NCBI GenBank assembly: GCA_017431955.1 | Contig: JAFRKC010000007.1 | Span: forward strand, 53,870-117,869 | Source: Candidatus Saccharimonadota bacterium | GTDB taxonomy: Bacteria > Patescibacteriota > Saccharimonadia > Saccharimonadales > Saccharimonadaceae | Reading direction: 5' to 3' | Length of the DNA stretch: 64,000 bases | The notes under the pieces: model-generated | The model's input: only the letters and a program-made list of their open reading frames with translations | Told to the model about the DNA's origin: nothing | Database searches by the model: none | Shown: piece after piece, positions 24,337 to 32,323 of the stretch | Layout of the letters: each line of letters opens with the position of its first letter | Numbering within the stretch: position 1 is the stretch's first letter | Position numbers and translations under genes: made by a program

Positions 24337-25275
24337 ATGCAAATTCCTCTTCAACAAACCAAAAAATGGCAAAAATTACAGCAAGATCTCGGTGAAAAAA
24401 CCTATTTTGAAGAAACTCCAGATTATACTTACCTTGCCATCGAAAAGCCAACCAAACTCGGAACTTATCTTTATTTACCATATGGCCCATGTCTCGGCAC
24501 CAAAAGTGGCGCCAAAAAGGCCCTAGAAAGCCTAAAAAAGCTCGCCGAAGAAAAAAGCGCTATCTTTATCAGAATTGAGCCTCAAGACGCTAAAAACGCC
24601 CAATTTTTGCTGAATTTACCTAATTGCCGCAAATCAACCGATCTAAACCCTAAAGAAACCTGGGTTTTAGACATCTCGAAAGAAGATTTTGCCGCCAAAA
24701 TCCCTTCTCGCCTTACCCGTTATCACCGTGGTGCCACCAAAAAAGGCCTAAAAATCACCACTTCCAAGAATCCCGAAGATATCAAATATCTCACTAAGCT
24801 TCAGAACGCTCTCGCCGATCAAAAAAATATCCAAACCTTCCCTGAAAAATACCTCAAAACCGAGCTAAAGCAGTCCTTTTCTACTCTTTATCTAGTGGAA
24901 TATCAAACTCCCGATACCAAAAAATCCGATATTGTCGCGGCGGGCCTAGTTTTTGACGATGGCGACACCAGATATAATTTGCAGGGCGCCCAAAACGACG
25001 AAGGCCGCAAACTTCATGCCACCGGCATTCTCACTGTCCAACTTATTTTAGACGCCAAAGAAAAAGGTCTAAAAATCTTCGATTTTTGGGGTATCGCCCC
25101 AGAAAACGCCAAGAAAAACCACCCTTGGGCTGGTTTCACCAATTTCAAAAAGACCTTCGACGGCTACGAAGTAGACTACGCCGGCACCTACGATATCATT
25201 TTCGACAAGTCCAAATATCGCCTTTACCAGATGCTCAGAAAAGCCAATCGTTTGAAGCGCAAAATCAAAAAATAA
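24337..25275 (+). CDS. FemAB-family peptidoglycan bridge aminoacyltransferase
   Basis: 312 residues with two GNAT-like halves. Proteins of this family move an amino acid from aminoacyl-tRNA onto the peptide stem of lipid II or onto other acceptors. Diagnostic stretches are TWVLDISKEDFAAKIPSRLT followed by RYHRGATKKGLK, and near the C-terminus DFWGIAPENAKKNHPWAGF then FKKTFDGYEVDYAGTYD. The basic tail RKANRLKRKIKK is common. Which amino acid is added is not visible. It fits the other wall genes here (murE, VanY-like, LytR-type). Confidence 0.93.
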   Translation: MQIPLQQTKKWQKLQQDLGEKTYFEETPDYTYLAIEKPTKLGTYLYLPYGPCLGTKSGAKKALESLKKLAEEKSAIFIRIEPQDAKNAQFLLNLPNCRKSTDLNPKETWVLDISKEDFAAKIPSRLTRYHRGATKKGLKITTSKNPEDIKYLTKLQNALADQKNIQTFPEKYLKTELKQSFSTLYLVEYQTPDTKKSDIVAAGLVFDDGDTRYNLQGAQNDEGRKLHATGILTVQLILDAKEKGLKIFDFWGIAPENAKKNHPWAGFTNFKKTFDGYEVDYAGTYDIIFDKSKYRLYQMLRKANRLKRKIKK

Positions 25276-25482
25276 TTACTTTTTATTGTATTTATCAAGG
25301 TTAAACAGCGGATTTTTATCTTTGTCGATAATTCCCTGCGCCTTTTTCATAAGCCTATTTAAGCCAACCTCAGTCTGTGCCGACCCCACGTGCACAGTTT
25401 TCACCACTTTTCCCTGCTCTTTATAGCAGACCTGCACGCCCGTCGCCCCCGACCCAGTCTTAAATTTTCTTATAAACGCCAT
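25276..25482 (-). CDS. Short protein resembling the N-terminus of a transposase; probable remnant
   Basis: 68 residues beginning MAFIRKFKTGSGATGVQVCY, followed by VVKTVHVGSAQTEVGLNRLM. This beta-hairpin plus helix pattern is like the first 60 residues of IS1634/IS4-type transposases, which in full are over 400 residues; no catalytic DDE part is present. It ends one base after the FemAB stop, tail to tail. The neighbouring gene-free stretch with hairpin elements fits a decayed mobile element. It could instead be a free-standing small protein. Confidence 0.5.
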   Translation of the reverse strand: MAFIRKFKTGSGATGVQVCYKEQGKVVKTVHVGSAQTEVGLNRLMKKAQGIIDKDKNPLFNLDKYNKK

Positions 25483-25508
25483 TACCACTATTCTATCACT
25501 AAAAGCTT

Positions 25509-25611
25509 AAAATATAATTATTCCTTAGAGTAAAAGCGTAGTGCAACCCGAGAAAAATGAGCAAAGCGAATTTTTCCCGGCATGTAACGCTCTAAGGAAT
25601 AATTATATTTT
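25509..25611. repeat. Palindromic element (family 2), copy 1
   Basis: Perfect 22-base outer arms at 25509-25530 and 25590-25611, AT-rich (AAAATATAATTATTCC...). The inner 60 bases differ from those at 26016-26080 by one base. A second inner hairpin CCCGAGAAAAATgagcaaagcgaATTTTTCCCGG is split by its loop. Confidence 0.85.
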
Positions 25612-25999
25612 AGCTATTGAGTATAGTATTACTGTGTAGGGCGCGAAGCGCCCGAAAAAATTTTTTTTGAAAAATCCACATTTTTTACACCAACTTTTCC
25701 CCACTTCCCTCCCCCACTTCAATGCTAATTCCCTTATGTTTAGCAACCGTTTGACTTAGCATCCCGCTTGTGATAAATTAAACTTAACAATTATCACGAG
25801 AGTGGTAATTGGGAGTTAAACGCTAAAAACATAAGCATGTCAATGCTTATTAAATATAAGCGTTTATAAATCAAGCTATTTCACGTGTTCCTTCACGCGG
25901 ACATCTATTTTGTTCCCAAAAACAGGGAACTATATTATTCTGAAGAGCAAAAACTAGGTAAAAAATAAACCATTTCTAAGGGTAAAAGATCACACAAAA
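25612..25999. other. Gene-free stretch with several small hairpins
   Basis: No frame of note. Visible structures: GGGCGC-GAA-GCGCCC then A6T8 near 25640; GTGATAA/TTATCAC at about 25769-25796; ATAAGCAT-GTCA-ATGCTTAT at 25831-25850; GTTCCC/GGGAAC at 25912-25930. A long-range pairing between CTTATGTTTAGC (25733-25744) and GCTAAAAACATAAG (25822-25835) is possible. It has none of the conserved blocks of tmRNA, RNase P RNA or SRP RNA that I could see. It may be a structured RNA or a decayed insertion. Confidence 0.4.
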
Positions 26000-26096
26000 A
26001 AATAACCATCCCGAAGAGTAAAAGCGTAGTGCAACCCGAGAAAAATGAGCAAAGCGAATTTTTCCCGGCGTGTAACGCTCTAAGGGATGGTTATTT
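26000..26096. repeat. Palindromic element (family 2), copy 2
   Basis: Arms 26000-26018 and 26078-26096 (AAATAACCATCCC...) pair with two mismatches. The core is nearly identical to copy 1, but the arms are different sequence. It ends 12 bases before the valS stop codon and may also end valS transcription. Confidence 0.85.
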
Positions 26097-26107
26097 TGTC
26101 TGTTAAT

Positions 26108-28702
26108 TTATTCTATAGCGTTCAACTCACCCTTCAACCTCTCAATGAGCTGTTCTTTTTCAGAGATCGCATCCCTGGTTTCTTTCACTAAGCTTGCTGG
26201 CGCTTTCTCTACATAATTAGGATTCATCATTCTGGCGTTTAAGGTGTCGAGTTCTCTCCCAACCGTCAAAATCCTCTCCTCAAGCGAATCTCGGTATTTC
26301 AGCACCACTTTCTCTGGAACATCAAGGTAAACTTCTTGATTTGCTAGGGCCAATCTAACCCCTCTTGGCTGCCCATTAGTCGAAGCAATCGAAGACACTC
26401 TGGTTAGAGCCTGAATCAAAAGGGAATTGTGCTCCACAAGGGAATCATCACCGTAAAGCAGGCCGTATTTTCTGCCGTCTGGAATCGCCGTCAAGATCCT
26501 TCGAACTTCGGACACGACTGTGATCAACCTTCCAAATTCTTCGGCCGAAATTGGGTCAAAATTGAGCCCAGAAGGCCATTTTTGGTTAATCACCATACCT
26601 TCAGTCCAAGACAAACTTTGCCAAATAGCCTCTGTTATGAATGGCGCAAACGCATGGAACATGATCAAAATACGTTCAAAGGTGGTCTTAATCAAAGCCA
26701 CGTTCTTGTAGAGTTTTTGGCTTTCAATAAACCAGTCCGCATATTTATCCCAGATCAGGGAATAAAGCGACTCCACCGCCTCAGCAAAACGGTAGCTCTT
26801 CATGTCTTTTTCGACTTCATTCAAGCAATCGTTAATCTCTCTACAGATCCAGTCTTCACCCATATTCTCGGTAGTATATCTAGCCGCATCGGCATCATTT
26901 TCATCCACCATCGTCTGGATAAATCTCGAGATATTCCAAAGTTTATTGCAAAGATTGCGCCCCGAAACCACTGCATTTTCCGAAAATGCCTGGTTCATAC
27001 CAGCCGAACGACCTCTTAAAATACCCAGCCTAAATGCGTCTGAGCCATATTTGGCCACGAGCTCAATTGGGTTAATCACATTCCCCTTAGACTTGGACAT
27101 CTTCTTGCCGTGCGCATCCAGCACCAATCCATGTAAATACACCTCGCGGAAGGGAACTTCACCGGTAACATAAAGCCCCATCATGATCATTCTAGCAACC
27201 CAAGCAAAGAGAATATCGGCCGCCGTCTCCATCACATTCAAAGGATAATAAGGATTTTCTTTACCCTCTACCCAGTCCGTACAAACAATTGGCCATTGCG
27301 AAGAAGAGAACCATGTGTCAAAGGTATCTTCGTCACGACGATATTTCACGCCACCCACTTCTATATCTGTTAAATTGACTCTGCTGTCAAAAATCCATTC
27401 TGGCGCATTCTCAGCTACATCGTCAATTTTTCTAAACATCGGAATGGCAATACCCCAAGGAATCTGCCTAGAAATATTCCAGTCCTTTAGCCCCTTAAAG
27501 TAATCGATCAAAACTTTCTTCTTATTCTCTGGATAAAACTTAATTTCGCCTGCTTCAAGGTGTTTAATTGCCTCTTTGGCCAGCTCTTTCACCTCTACAA
27601 ACCATTGCTCCTTCAAGGTTGGTTCAATCACCGTACCACACTTATAGCAATGTGCCACCGCATGTTTAATCTTATTTTTACCTCTAAGAAGCCCCTGTTC
27701 TTCCAGATCTTTCAAAACCTGTTTGCGGCATTCATCGGTGGTCATTCCAGCATATCTTCCACCTACAATTGGTAACATCCTGCCATCTTCACCAATCACC
27801 TGTACGCGCTCTAGATTATGCCTTTCGCCTACCTCAAAATCGTCAAAATCGTGTGCTGGCGTAATCTTTACCGCCCCTGTTCCGTATTCCATATCGGCGT
27901 GTTCGTCATATACAATCGGAATCTCTCTATCTGTCAAAGGCAATTTCACCTTCACGCCTTCCATGCCAGCGTATCTCTTATCTTCAGCGTTTACCGCCAC
28001 TGCCGTATCGCCAAAGAGCGTCTCCGGCCTAGTCGTCGAAATGATAATTTCTTTCTTAGAATCCACTACCGGATAAGCAATATCCCACAAAAAACCGTCT
28101 TCGTCCTTATGCACCACCTCAATATCAGCAAACGCAGTTTGATGTTTTGGACAGAAATTCACGAGCTTCTCACCCCTGTAAATCATTCCGTCTTTCCACA
28201 TTTTTTCAAACGTTTTATAAACTCTTGAAACCACGTTTTCGTCTAGGGCAAAAGTCAAATCTCTCCAAGCACAGGAAGCGCCCAGCGATCTGAGCTGAAG
28301 CTCCATGTTTCCTCTCTGTTGCTGCACGAAATCCCATACCTGCGCATAGAGCTCGTCGCGAGAATATTCAAAACGAGTGTGCCCAACCTTTTCTAGTGCC
28401 TTCTCATAAACCACCCAGGTTTCAAACCCAGCGTGATCCGCCCCTGGTATATACCAAGTCGAAAACCCTCTTAGTCTGTGGTAACGCACCAAAACGTCTT
28501 CCACCGCGATCGTGAGCCCGTGCCCAATATGCAAATTTCCGTTCGCATTTGGTGGTGGCATCACGATGCTATAAACATCCGAGGTATCACTTTCCTCCCC
28601 GTTATATTGCAAGATATTTGGCTGAAAAGCGTCGCTCGCCTCCCAAGCTCCGTAAATATCTGCCTCAAATTTTTCTGGTTCATAAGAAGTCACAAATTTC
28701 AT
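26108..28702 (-). CDS. valS: Valyl-tRNA synthetase
   Basis: 864 residues, class I. HIGH motif PNANGNLHIGHGL is near residue 51. An editing (CP1) domain contains TTRPETLFGDTAVAVN. KMSKS is present as GKKMSKSKGNVINP. A C-terminal coiled coil ends LIERLKGELNAIE. The ATG at 28702 (MKFVTSYEPEKFEADIYGAWE) was chosen over an upstream start at 28786 because it is where family members begin and because TGGTATAGT ends six bases before it. The upstream extension would also overlap the divergent promoter at 28743-28771. Confidence 0.97.
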   Translation of the reverse strand: MKFVTSYEPEKFEADIYGAWEASDAFQPNILQYNGEESDTSDVYSIVMPPPNANGNLHIGHGLTIAVEDVLVRYHRLRGFSTWYIPGADHAGFETWVVYEKALEKVGHTRFEYSRDELYAQVWDFVQQQRGNMELQLRSLGASCAWRDLTFALDENVVSRVYKTFEKMWKDGMIYRGEKLVNFCPKHQTAFADIEVVHKDEDGFLWDIAYPVVDSKKEIIISTTRPETLFGDTAVAVNAEDKRYAGMEGVKVKLPLTDREIPIVYDEHADMEYGTGAVKITPAHDFDDFEVGERHNLERVQVIGEDGRMLPIVGGRYAGMTTDECRKQVLKDLEEQGLLRGKNKIKHAVAHCYKCGTVIEPTLKEQWFVEVKELAKEAIKHLEAGEIKFYPENKKKVLIDYFKGLKDWNISRQIPWGIAIPMFRKIDDVAENAPEWIFDSRVNLTDIEVGGVKYRRDEDTFDTWFSSSQWPIVCTDWVEGKENPYYPLNVMETAADILFAWVARMIMMGLYVTGEVPFREVYLHGLVLDAHGKKMSKSKGNVINPIELVAKYGSDAFRLGILRGRSAGMNQAFSENAVVSGRNLCNKLWNISRFIQTMVDENDADAARYTTENMGEDWICREINDCLNEVEKDMKSYRFAEAVESLYSLIWDKYADWFIESQKLYKNVALIKTTFERILIMFHAFAPFITEAIWQSLSWTEGMVINQKWPSGLNFDPISAEEFGRLITVVSEVRRILTAIPDGRKYGLLYGDDSLVEHNSLLIQALTRVSSIASTNGQPRGVRLALANQEVYLDVPEKVVLKYRDSLEERILTVGRELDTLNARMMNPNYVEKAPASLVKETRDAISEKEQLIERLKGELNAIE

Positions 28703-28708
28703 AGTTAA

Positions 28709-28717
28709 ACTATACCA
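28709..28717 (-). promoter_or_regulatory. Extended -10 box of valS
   Basis: TGGTATAGT on the minus strand, six bases before the valS ATG. Confidence 0.6.
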
Positions 28718-28742
28718 CAACTCGCCTCCCCCGTAAACGCTC

Positions 28743-28771
28743 TTGACGCTAAAATTCAAACATGCTATAAC
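28743..28771 (+). promoter_or_regulatory. Promoter of the 28816 gene
   Basis: TTGACG, 17-base spacer, TATAAC; leader of about 38 bases with an AAGGGAGGA ribosome site. Confidence 0.55.
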
Positions 28772-28815
28772 AAAATTGTCAGCCATCTGAGTACTTTAAG
28801 AAGGGAGGAATCAAC

Positions 28816-29139
28816 GTGTCTTTTTGGCAAAAGAAAATTCCGCGTTTAACAGAGATCCTCTGGAAATTTCAAGACGACGAAACTGCAACTAAGCTCTTCG
28901 AAATCTTGATGTTTTCCGAACTTAGGATTCTCAACAGCGTCGATATCTTAGATCTCGACGTTAAAATTACGGGCAAATTAGAAGATTCGCCCAACACAAC
29001 GGAAGTGCAAGTAAAAGGCATGATCATCAACCCAGAACACAGCGAGCTCATCATCACGTCAGCAAATGAGGACAAATATTTTGTCAGTCTCAATGATTCC
29101 ATCGCTCAATTCGCCGAAAAGTTCTGGGACGAAGCTTAA
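28816..29139 (+). CDS. Unknown small soluble protein (GTG start)
   Basis: 107 residues, family not recognised. The GTG at 28816 has AAGGGAGGA seven bases upstream and lies downstream of a good promoter. The protein begins MSFWQKKIPRLTEILWKFQDD. It appears to be an alpha/beta fold without Cys, membrane segments or catalytic motifs. It has its own promoter and a hairpin at 29187-29211 behind it, so it is a single-gene unit. Confidence 0.75.
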   Translation: MSFWQKKIPRLTEILWKFQDDETATKLFEILMFSELRILNSVDILDLDVKITGKLEDSPNTTEVQVKGMIINPEHSELIITSANEDKYFVSLNDSIAQFAEKFWDEA

Positions 29140-29186
29140 TCTACTTCAACTATCCGTCTTTTTCATTATCCAATCTCCTTTCACCC

Positions 29187-29211
29187 AAACGGGGCCTCTA
29201 GGGTCCCGTTT
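29187..29211 (+). terminator. Hairpin after the 28816 gene
   Basis: AAACGGG/CCCGTTT stem with a 10-base loop and only a weak T tract; a probable terminator. Confidence 0.5.
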
Positions 29212-29234
29212 ACCCTATCTCATTCCCCTTATAC

Positions 29235-29263
29235 TTGACATTTTCCGACTTTTGTGCTACACT
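29235..29263 (+). promoter_or_regulatory. Promoter of the 29304 gene
   Basis: TTGACA, 17-base spacer, TGCTACACT; leader of about 34 bases. Confidence 0.6.
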
Positions 29264-29303
29264 GGGGTCATCAACCAATAAAAATAAACAAAGGAAAACA
29301 AAC

Positions 29304-29738
29304 ATGTCAGGAGAAAAAGTCCCACACGTAGCCCCAGGCACAGAATTTGGAGAAAATCCAGCTCTAGAAGCCGATGCTGACGCATTTCTAGCTGCTGCCG
29401 GTTATGACGAAACCGGTCGCAATCCAGCCGAAGAAAAGGCTCAACAAGAAGAGTGGCAAAAAATGGGTCTTGAAAAAGACGTCAATAATGTCTCGCGCAA
29501 TATTGCCGAAAAAGCCTACGATAATATGGCTGGTCCTGACTCTTCCACCTCTGAAGGTCGTGAATACCAAATTGACGCCGTAGAAAACACTGTTAAAGAA
29601 TCGGCTCCAAAAATCGCCGACGAAGCCTATAACGCCATGTCTTCTCCAAATCTCAGTATGGATAATCCTGAAGAGATTGGCAACAAAGCCGATGAAGAAA
29701 ACGGGGCCAACTTAGAGAACACAGGCACCGAAAGTTAA
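29304..29738 (+). CDS. Unknown acidic, probably disordered protein
   Basis: 144 residues rich in Glu, Asp, Ala and Asn, with no Cys or Trp-rich core and no membrane segment. Two related stretches are seen: NIAEKAYDNMAGPDSS and KIADEAYNAMSSPNLS, an internal repeat about 50 residues apart. The ATG at 29304 follows AAAGGA and a promoter. A terminator follows. Function unknown. Confidence 0.75.
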   Translation: MSGEKVPHVAPGTEFGENPALEADADAFLAAAGYDETGRNPAEEKAQQEEWQKMGLEKDVNNVSRNIAEKAYDNMAGPDSSTSEGREYQIDAVENTVKESAPKIADEAYNAMSSPNLSMDNPEEIGNKADEENGANLENTGTES

Positions 29739-29756
29739 TAATTCATATCTCTTAAT

Positions 29757-29785
29757 AAAATAGCCGTAAACTTTATGGCTATTTT
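29757..29785 (+). terminator. Terminator after the 29304 gene
   Basis: AAAATAGCC/GGCTATTTT stem with inner TAAA/TATA pairs; T-rich on both sides. Confidence 0.75.
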
Positions 29786-29788
29786 CTA

Positions 29789-29817
29789 TTGACTTTTTTA
29801 GCATTTTGTGCTATAAT
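29789..29817 (+). promoter_or_regulatory. Promoter of the 29853 gene
   Basis: TTGACT, 17-base spacer, TATAAT with extended TG; it begins inside the preceding terminator's T-rich tail. Confidence 0.65.
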
Positions 29818-29852
29818 GGAACTATGTCATCACTCAAAAAGGGGGTGTGAAG

Positions 29853-30230
29853 ATGACACGCATGCAAGCCTTTAATCTCGCAGAAGCCGAGATTAAAGAT
29901 TATTACAAATTACCGGTGAAAAAGGTGTGTTTGGACCTTCCGACAAAAGCTACCGAAGGAACGTTCTTTGCGTTCTTCGAAAATCCTGTCACGGGTAAGA
30001 TGCTTTGTCGCACCTACCTGTATGACAGAAAAGAAAAGTCTGTGAGTTTCGTAGAAGTATTAAATCCTCTATCTCTGAAGCTCAGAAATCCTGCTCTTGT
30101 AGAAGCGTACCTAGAAAACGGTAGTTTCCTTTATCGAAACACCATTTCTCACACTAAATTTGAAGAAGAGCATGGCGTCATATCCATGTTCAAAACCAAA
30201 ACAAAACTGATTTCAGCACCGCCGGTATAA
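29853..30230 (+). CDS. Unknown small protein
   Basis: 125 residues, family not recognised. The ATG at 29853 follows GGGGGTG. The protein starts MTRMQAFNLAEAEIKDYYKL and has an alpha/beta look with FFAFFENPVTGKMLCRTYLY. It is basic overall and has no membrane segment. Promoter in front and terminator behind make it a single-gene unit, the third in a row of this kind (28816, 29304, 29853). Confidence 0.75.
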   Translation: MTRMQAFNLAEAEIKDYYKLPVKKVCLDLPTKATEGTFFAFFENPVTGKMLCRTYLYDRKEKSVSFVEVLNPLSLKLRNPALVEAYLENGSFLYRNTISHTKFEEEHGVISMFKTKTKLISAPPV

Positions 30231-30234
30231 CCCT

Positions 30235-30260
30235 GCCCCGACCCCAGTCGGGGCTTTTTC
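30235..30260 (+). terminator. Terminator after the 29853 gene
   Basis: GCCCCGAC-CCCA-GTCGGGGC followed by TTTTTC. Confidence 0.9.
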
Positions 30261-30295
30261 TTTACATCAAAAAAACGCCCTTAAGGCGTATTTTA

Positions 30296-30370
30296 TGGCT
30301 GGACCGGCAGGATTCGAACCTGCGAATGCTGGGACCAAAACCCAGTGCCTTACCACTTGGCGACGGTCCA
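30296..30370 (-). tRNA. tRNA-Gln(TTG)
   Basis: Acceptor TGGACCG/CGGTCCA, discriminator G, encoded CCA. Anticodon loop TTTTGGT gives TTG. T loop TTCGAAT. Confidence 0.97.
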
Positions 30371-30383
30371 CCAATGCTCTATA

Positions 30384-30995
30384 TCATACCACCATTTGTC
30401 TTTTTTGCCTAGGGTGTTTTATCTCCCACTTTGCAAAAATCCGCCCCAAATCACCTTGATTATCCTCCAAAAAATCATACATCTCACTTATCAGCCCGAC
30501 TTCCCTTTCTAAAAAATCACCCCTAAAACGTCTTCTCGCCCACTCCTCCACTATCGCCATCACAAAATACACACAGATTTTCTCTAGTACCCTATCTGTT
30601 TCCCGCCCATAACTTCGCCAACCTCTTGTAATTAGCCTATTCATCTCTAGAATCATCTTCTTCAACAAAAAAATATCGTTTCTTTTCACCAAAACCGCGA
30701 AAAACCCCTTATTTTTATAAAGCGTCAACACAAATTTAAAGATTACCGTCTCTCGATTATCTCCTAATCCCATATGTCTGTGAAAATCACAAAGTATCCT
30801 ATTTTCTTCCCTAATTTTAATGTCAGTAATACACCGATAATGCCGCGAAAACGTCGCCCGAGACACCCTTGCACCACTATAAATCTCCACATTTTTGATA
30901 TCAATCTTACGCGCCTCTTTCCGCATTATTTCGTTGCCAAAATCACAAATCTTCTGGTCGCTTTTTTGATATTTCCGATCCTTTTTCTTTTTCAT
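30384..30995 (-). CDS. TetR/AcrR-like transcriptional regulator
   Basis: 203 residues. A Lys-rich start is followed by a helix-turn-helix with KNVEIYSGARVSRATFSRHY, matching the TetR pattern IADxAGVSRGTFYRHF. The following IREENRILCDF resembles the fourth helix. The rest is helical and Arg/Lys-rich, a divergent ligand-binding domain. The target is unknown; the neighbouring gene 31034 on the other strand, or its own promoter, are candidates. Confidence 0.75.
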   Translation of the reverse strand: MKKKKDRKYQKSDQKICDFGNEIMRKEARKIDIKNVEIYSGARVSRATFSRHYRCITDIKIREENRILCDFHRHMGLGDNRETVIFKFVLTLYKNKGFFAVLVKRNDIFLLKKMILEMNRLITRGWRSYGRETDRVLEKICVYFVMAIVEEWARRRFRGDFLEREVGLISEMYDFLEDNQGDLGRIFAKWEIKHPRQKRQMVV

Positions 30996-31018
30996 AACCC
31001 AACCTTCTCTCTATTATA

Positions 31019-31027
31019 TGTTAAAAT
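31019..31027 (+). promoter_or_regulatory. Extended -10 box of the rlmD-like gene
   Basis: TGTTAAAAT ending six bases before the ATG at 31034. Confidence 0.5.
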
Positions 31028-31033
31028 AACAGA

Positions 31034-32323
31034 ATGAAAAAAGGCACTGTTTTAACCGCTCATATCGACAAACTCATCCCTGGTGGGCAGGCTCTTGCTA
31101 CGCTCGAAAGCGGCCAGAAGGCCTTTATCTGGAATGCGCTCCCTGGAGAAGATGTCACTTTTTCTGTTACCAAAGCCAAATCTTCCTATGTCGAAGGTAT
31201 CGCCACCGAAATCAAAAACCCTAATCCTCACCGCATCGAGTCCAAAGACTCCTGTTATTTATCCACTTCCCCTTGGCAAATCATGGATTTTGACTACGAA
31301 TTAGCCCAAAAAACCGCTCTTGTCGCCGAATCTTTCCGCCAAGAGCACATCAATTTATCAGAGTTAAAACCTTGCGTTACTGACAACAACCCTTATCACT
31401 ATCGCAATAAGATGGAATACGCCCTTTATTGGGATAATGATGAGAAATGCGTTTATTTGGCCCTACACGCCCGCGGAAGCCACCGAAAAGAAAAAATAGC
31501 CATAAGTAGCTTAGAACACCCCAAAATCCTTCAGAGGGCCTTAGAAACGGTCTCAGAGCTAAATTCTCGCCACGAAGAAGCCCGTAAGTATCAATCACTG
31601 CTGCTTCGCTGTGATCAACAGGGAAACGTTTCCGGCGGTTTATTCGAAAACGGCAAACCACACCCTGTTTTTGATAATCTCACCGACGAGATTTTAGGAG
31701 TAAAATACTCCTATTCGCCTAACGGCTTCTTTCAAATCAATCTCCCAGTCTATGAACTAGCTCTAAAAGAGATCAAAAAACACATCAAAACCGATAATGT
31801 TCTCGATTTATATTCCGGTGTCGGCACCATCGGCCTCTCCGTCGCAAGAGACAAAAACCTCACCCTCGTCGAGTGCAACACCTCCGCTTACACCGAACTG
31901 GTCAAAAACTGCAAAATCACAGGTGATGAAGATATTTCTTTTCGGGAACATCCGCAGGCTACGGCCGAGGACGAGACGCCCGACACCCGCGACGGCGGGC
32001 TGGCGGGACGTCGTTTCCAGAAAGAAATATCTCATCCCTACATCACTCCTGTTTTGGCCAAATCCGAAGACGCCCTCGAATACATTTCCCCCGACCAAAC
32101 CGTCATTTTGGACCCTCCTCGCGCCGGCTGCGACAGGAAATTACTAGACAAACTCTTAGAACAAACACCTGAAGTAATCATCTACCTCTCTTGTAACCCC
32201 ACCACTCAAGCCCGAGACGTAGCCATTTTGCTACAAAAATACCGCATCAAAGATGTCACCACCTTCAATTTCTTCCCCCGCACTCCTCACATCGAAAACT
32301 TAGTTATTTTGGAAAAACTCTAA
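31034..32323 (+). CDS. RNA 5-methyluridine methyltransferase (RlmD/RumA type) with a palindrome-coded insert
   Basis: 429 residues. An N-terminal TRAM domain (GGQALATLESGQKAFIWNAL, PGEDV) is followed by a central RNA-binding part and the SAM domain LDLYSGVGTIGLSVA near residue 258. DPPRAGCD lies at about 360, and the catalytic Cys at 387 in YLSCNPTTQARD. It methylates a uridine in 23S rRNA or tRNA. Residues about 298-334 are an extra Arg/Asp/Glu-rich stretch encoded by the palindromic element 31925-32036, placed between the SAM strand VECNTSAYTELVKNC and the next conserved part. The frame is intact. The exact target base is not decided; the Cys cluster for an iron-sulfur site is not visible. 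Confidence 0.92.
   Translation: MKKGTVLTAHIDKLIPGGQALATLESGQKAFIWNALPGEDVTFSVTKAKSSYVEGIATEIKNPNPHRIESKDSCYLSTSPWQIMDFDYELAQKTALVAESFRQEHINLSELKPCVTDNNPYHYRNKMEYALYWDNDEKCVYLALHARGSHRKEKIAISSLEHPKILQRALETVSELNSRHEEARKYQSLLLRCDQQGNVSGGLFENGKPHPVFDNLTDEILGVKYSYSPNGFFQINLPVYELALKEIKKHIKTDNVLDLYSGVGTIGLSVARDKNLTLVECNTSAYTELVKNCKITGDEDISFREHPQATAEDETPDTRDGGLAGRRFQKEISHPYITPVLAKSEDALEYISPDQTVILDPPRAGCDRKLLDKLLEQTPEVIIYLSCNPTTQARDVAILLQKYRIKDVTTFNFFPRTPHIENLVILEKL
31925..32036. repeat. Palindromic element (family 1) inside the rlmD-like gene
   Basis: Arms 31925-31949 and 32013-32036 pair over about 24 bases (GATGA-GATATTTCTTT conserved). The core CATCCGCAGGCTACGGCC then GAGGACGAGACG matches the interiors at 541-688 and in tsaD. 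A nested CCCG/CGGG hairpin is near 31980-32000. Confidence 0.85.

Noticed and set aside
25612-25999. tmRNA, RNase P RNA or SRP RNA
   Set aside because: None of their conserved blocks was found on either strand.
25509-26096. CRISPR-like array from the two identical cores
   Set aside because: Only two copies 490 bases apart, palindromic, with no spacers and no cas genes.
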